Source: Thermodesulfobacteriales bacterium (lineage in GTDB: Bacteria > Desulfobacterota_D > UBA1144 > Nemesobacterales > UBA2774). From it: 7,450 nt of DNA. A program made the translations under genes and the position numbers. The notes below the pieces were generated by a model. It saw only the letters and a program-made list of their open reading frames with translations, was not told the origin of the DNA and did no database searches. Numbering within the stretch: the first letter of the stretch is position 1; the number at the start of each line of letters is the position of its first letter. Location of the stretch: the NCBI GenBank assembly GCA_004525335.1, contig SPCL01000100.1, positions 1-7,450 on the forward strand, written 5' to 3'. This document shows positions 5,904-7,450 of the stretch, piece after piece.

Positions 5904-6632
5904 TCAGTTTTCAAGACCCAACGCTTTCTTGAGGTTCTGGAGCTCTTTAGTTGTTAAATCTCTACAATGCCTTCTCTCAAGATTTCCAATGTTAAGTGGC
6001 CCGACAGATATTCTTCTAAGTTGCCTGACGGGATGCATGAACTCGGCAAAAAACCTTTTAACCAAACGATTTCTGCCTTCATGAAAAGAGATTTCTACCG
6101 TGCTCAAGTTTTTGTCTGCTTTGAGAAGCTTTATAGAATCGGGCTTAGCATAACCGTCTTCAAGCTCAATCCCCTTTTCCATTCTCAAACACTTTTGTTG
6201 AGTCAGAGTTCCTTTAACGACTGCAGAGTAAACCTTTTTGAGCTCAAAACTGGGGTGAAGGATTCTATTGGAAAGCTCTCCGTCATTAGTCAGGACAACC
6301 AGACCTTCTACATCATAGTCCAATCTTCCAACAGGATAGACTCTTTCGGGGATATCTCCGATTAATTCCTGTATCGTCTTTTTTTCATCCTGACCTTCGC
6401 CAAGAGCCGTGATATAGAGTTTAGGTTTGTTTAAAATTAAATACCTGTTTCGCTCAGGCTTTATTATCTTGCCTCGAACTCGAACTACATCGATCTGGGG
6501 ATCTATTGTGCATCCTAGAGTGCTTTGATACTTACCATTAATACTGATAGCACCTCTATTGATAAGTTCATCAGCGCCCCTTCGGGACGATACACCGCAC
6601 ATGGAAAGATACTTATTTAGTCTTAGTTTCAA
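5904..6632 (-). CDS. RsuA/RluB-family rRNA pseudouridine synthase (242 aa, TTG start)
   Basis: Isomerises a uridine in ribosomal RNA to pseudouridine. An S4 RNA-binding domain is at about 2-48 (LRLNKYLSMCGVSSRRGADELI, with the INGK loop at 31-34). The catalytic domain follows: LILNKPK (65-71), YPVGRLDYDVEGLVVLTNDG (99-118) with the expected catalytic Asp105 in GRLD, HPSFELKKVY (126-135) and EGRNRLVKRFF (185-195). Length and order fit RluB (known target near U2605 of 23S rRNA) somewhat better than RsuA (16S), but the sequence alone does not settle the target, so no symbol is given. The start is TTG at 6630-6632: the S4 domain begins at once after it, no in-frame ATG precedes residue 11, and AGGT lies 7 bases upstream. 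Some usual residues are replaced (VEGLVVLTND for SEGLLLLTND, RLVKRF for RQVRRM). Confidence 0.92.
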   Translation of the reverse strand: MKLRLNKYLSMCGVSSRRGADELINRGAISINGKYQSTLGCTIDPQIDVVRVRGKIIKPERNRYLILNKPKLYITALGEGQDEKKTIQELIGDIPERVYPVGRLDYDVEGLVVLTNDGELSNRILHPSFELKKVYSAVVKGTLTQQKCLRMEKGIELEDGYAKPDSIKLLKADKNLSTVEISFHEGRNRLVKRFFAEFMHPVRQLRRISVGPLNIGNLERRHCRDLTTKELQNLKKALGLEN

Positions 6633-6687
6633 TTGTTATACCTAGTAGTTCTAAGATAGGATACAGAATAAAAATCTTGGCAAGGGA

Positions 6688-7077
6688 TTATCTCGCAAAC
6701 AATGCTTCCCTTTTAGCCCAAAATGTCGCGTTCTGGCCTCTAATGCCAAACTTTACATACCCGCTGCTCTTATCTTGCAAAAAGGCTTTTTCATTCCCTG
6801 TCAACTTCACACATTTTTTATCATCTGTGATAATCTGCTCTGCTATTTCGAGCTTTTCCTCTTTAACAAACTGGTAGTATTTTTCTATATCAATCTTGTT
6901 ATAGCAAGCAGGAAAACCTGCTTCAGTGAAACACTCTCTATGTTGAAAATCACACGTAGATTTCACTGCATGCGCGAAATCTAGAGGTATTAATAAAGCG
7001 ATAAAAAGAAAACACGAGAATAGTGCTCCCACTAAAAGTTTGGAAGAGTGTGATTTTAAGTCTATTGATGTATTCAT
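6688..7077 (-). CDS. Small secreted four-cysteine protein of unknown function (129 aa)
   Basis: I do not recognise this family. From the ATG at 7075-7077 the protein has a polar N-terminus with lysines (MNTSIDLKSHSSK), a hydrophobic core at about 14-30 and a signal peptidase I-like AHA (35-37), so a mature protein of about 92 residues is probably exported. The mature part holds four cysteines (C42, C49, C58, C89), enough for two disulfides, in a charged, probably helical context (CDFQHRECF, FPACYNKID, EKYYQFVKEEK), and ends with YVKFGIRGQNATFWAKREAL. The ORF could begin six bases earlier at a GTG (7081-7083), but AGGAG at 7087-7091 is only 3 bases from that GTG and 9 from the ATG, so ATG is preferred. 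It lies 36 bases after the DUF4412-like gene and 55 bases before the rluB-like gene, so it is probably co-transcribed with both. Confidence 0.75.
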   Translation of the reverse strand: MNTSIDLKSHSSKLLVGALFSCFLFIALLIPLDFAHAVKSTCDFQHRECFTEAGFPACYNKIDIEKYYQFVKEEKLEIAEQIITDDKKCVKLTGNEKAFLQDKSSGYVKFGIRGQNATFWAKREALFAR

Positions 7078-7086
7078 ATCCACATA

Positions 7087-7091
7087 CTCCT
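7087..7091 (-). promoter_or_regulatory. Ribosome binding site that decides the start of the secreted protein
   Basis: AGGAG on the minus strand, 9 bases before the ATG at 7075-7077 and only 3 bases before the in-frame GTG at 7081-7083. The spacing supports the ATG. An ATG at 7083-7085 is in another frame and soon hits a stop. Confidence 0.6.
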
Positions 7092-7113
7092 AAGTTGTAG
7101 AATCAGCAAATTT

Positions 7114-7450
7114 TTATCTTGACCCCATGTCCCGCTTTGTATATCCGGCCGGCGGCTCCAGGTCAGACGCATTTAAACTAGTTTTTTTAGACGATACGAG
7201 TTGTGATTCACTCTCTACAGTTCCGTTTTCATAATCTATTGTCTGTACAGGAAACCCGTTTAATTTTCTAAGCTGTGCAAAAACATTGTTATCAAACTGT
7301 ATTTGCTGGCCCATCATGCCCTTACTTTTTGAAAATGACTTTGCCATCTGATCCATAAACTCGGCCATTTCCAGCATAACTTTCTGCATCTCATCTCCCC
7401 CCTCAATGCTGCTCCAGGAAGCGACACAGTGCTGACTAATTTTTTCCTCA
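7114..7450 (-). CDS. DUF4412-like protein, C-terminal part (cut by right edge)
   Basis: The reading frame is open from the right edge (7450) to the TAA at 7114-7116, giving at least 112 residues with no stop. It contains an internal ATG at 7387-7389, from which 91 residues could be made. The visible part has CVASWSSIEGGDEM, a Met-rich helix (MLEMAEFMDQMAKSF) and then LRKLNGFPVQTIDYENGTVE, SSKKTSLNASDLEPPAGYTK. The GFPV-x-T...EPPAGY pattern resembles the C-terminal end of DUF4412-type proteins, exported beta-rich proteins of unknown function usually about 200 residues or more. That makes the internal Met an unlikely start, although a G-rich GGGGAG lies 5 bases before it. A signal peptide would be expected outside the window. 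The assignment rests on recalled family features and is moderate. Confidence 0.6.
   Translation of the reverse strand, partial: EEKISQHCVASWSSIEGGDEMQKVMLEMAEFMDQMAKSFSKSKGMMGQQIQFDNNVFAQLRKLNGFPVQTIDYENGTVESESQLVSSKKTSLNASDLEPPAGYTKRDMGSR

Noticed and set aside
5967..6365. A 132-residue plus-strand frame opposite the pseudouridine synthase gene
   Set aside because: It is antisense to the catalytic domain, and no family features are visible.

Overview
The window comes from a bacterial chromosome of roughly 40% GC. Coding density is high and no gene-free stretch exceeds 150 bases. A protein with a cleavable-looking signal peptide, a DUF4412-like protein and the gene order rluB-like, tmk, holB, metG suggest a Gram-negative (diderm) bacterium, perhaps of a deltaproteobacterial or candidate-phylum lineage. 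I cannot name the organism from the sequence. No rRNA, tRNA, insertion sequence, CRISPR array or origin was found.

Left part (1-636, minus strand): a two-gene redox unit. A tandem CDGSH iron-sulfur protein lies 31 bases upstream of a thioredoxin/peroxiredoxin-like protein with a CNHC active site, which is cut by the left edge. Both have good Shine-Dalgarno sites.

Middle left (637-2503, plus strand): a TetR/AcrR-family repressor gene followed by a SAM-dependent methyltransferase gene of the type with an N-terminal winged helix. Two copies of a palindromic operator share an identical 15-bp core. One lies upstream of tetR, inside its promoter. The other lies directly upstream of the methyltransferase gene. 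This points to a self-regulated cassette induced by an unknown ligand. The tetR promoter is placed so that its mRNA should be leaderless.

Right part (2509-7450, minus strand): six genes in one direction. In order of transcription they are a DUF4412-like protein (start outside the window), a small secreted four-cysteine protein of unknown function, an RsuA/RluB-family pseudouridine synthase, thymidylate kinase (tmk), DNA polymerase III delta' (holB) and methionyl-tRNA synthetase (metG). tmk-holB-metG is a common bacterial housekeeping cluster (dTTP supply, clamp loading, translation). metG ends only 5 bases from the convergent methyltransferase gene.

The most interesting part is the operator-duplicated TetR/methyltransferase cassette and its divergent iron-sulfur/thioredoxin neighbour. 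The rest is mostly ordinary housekeeping with some unusual residues. I see no clear evidence of a wholly new system.
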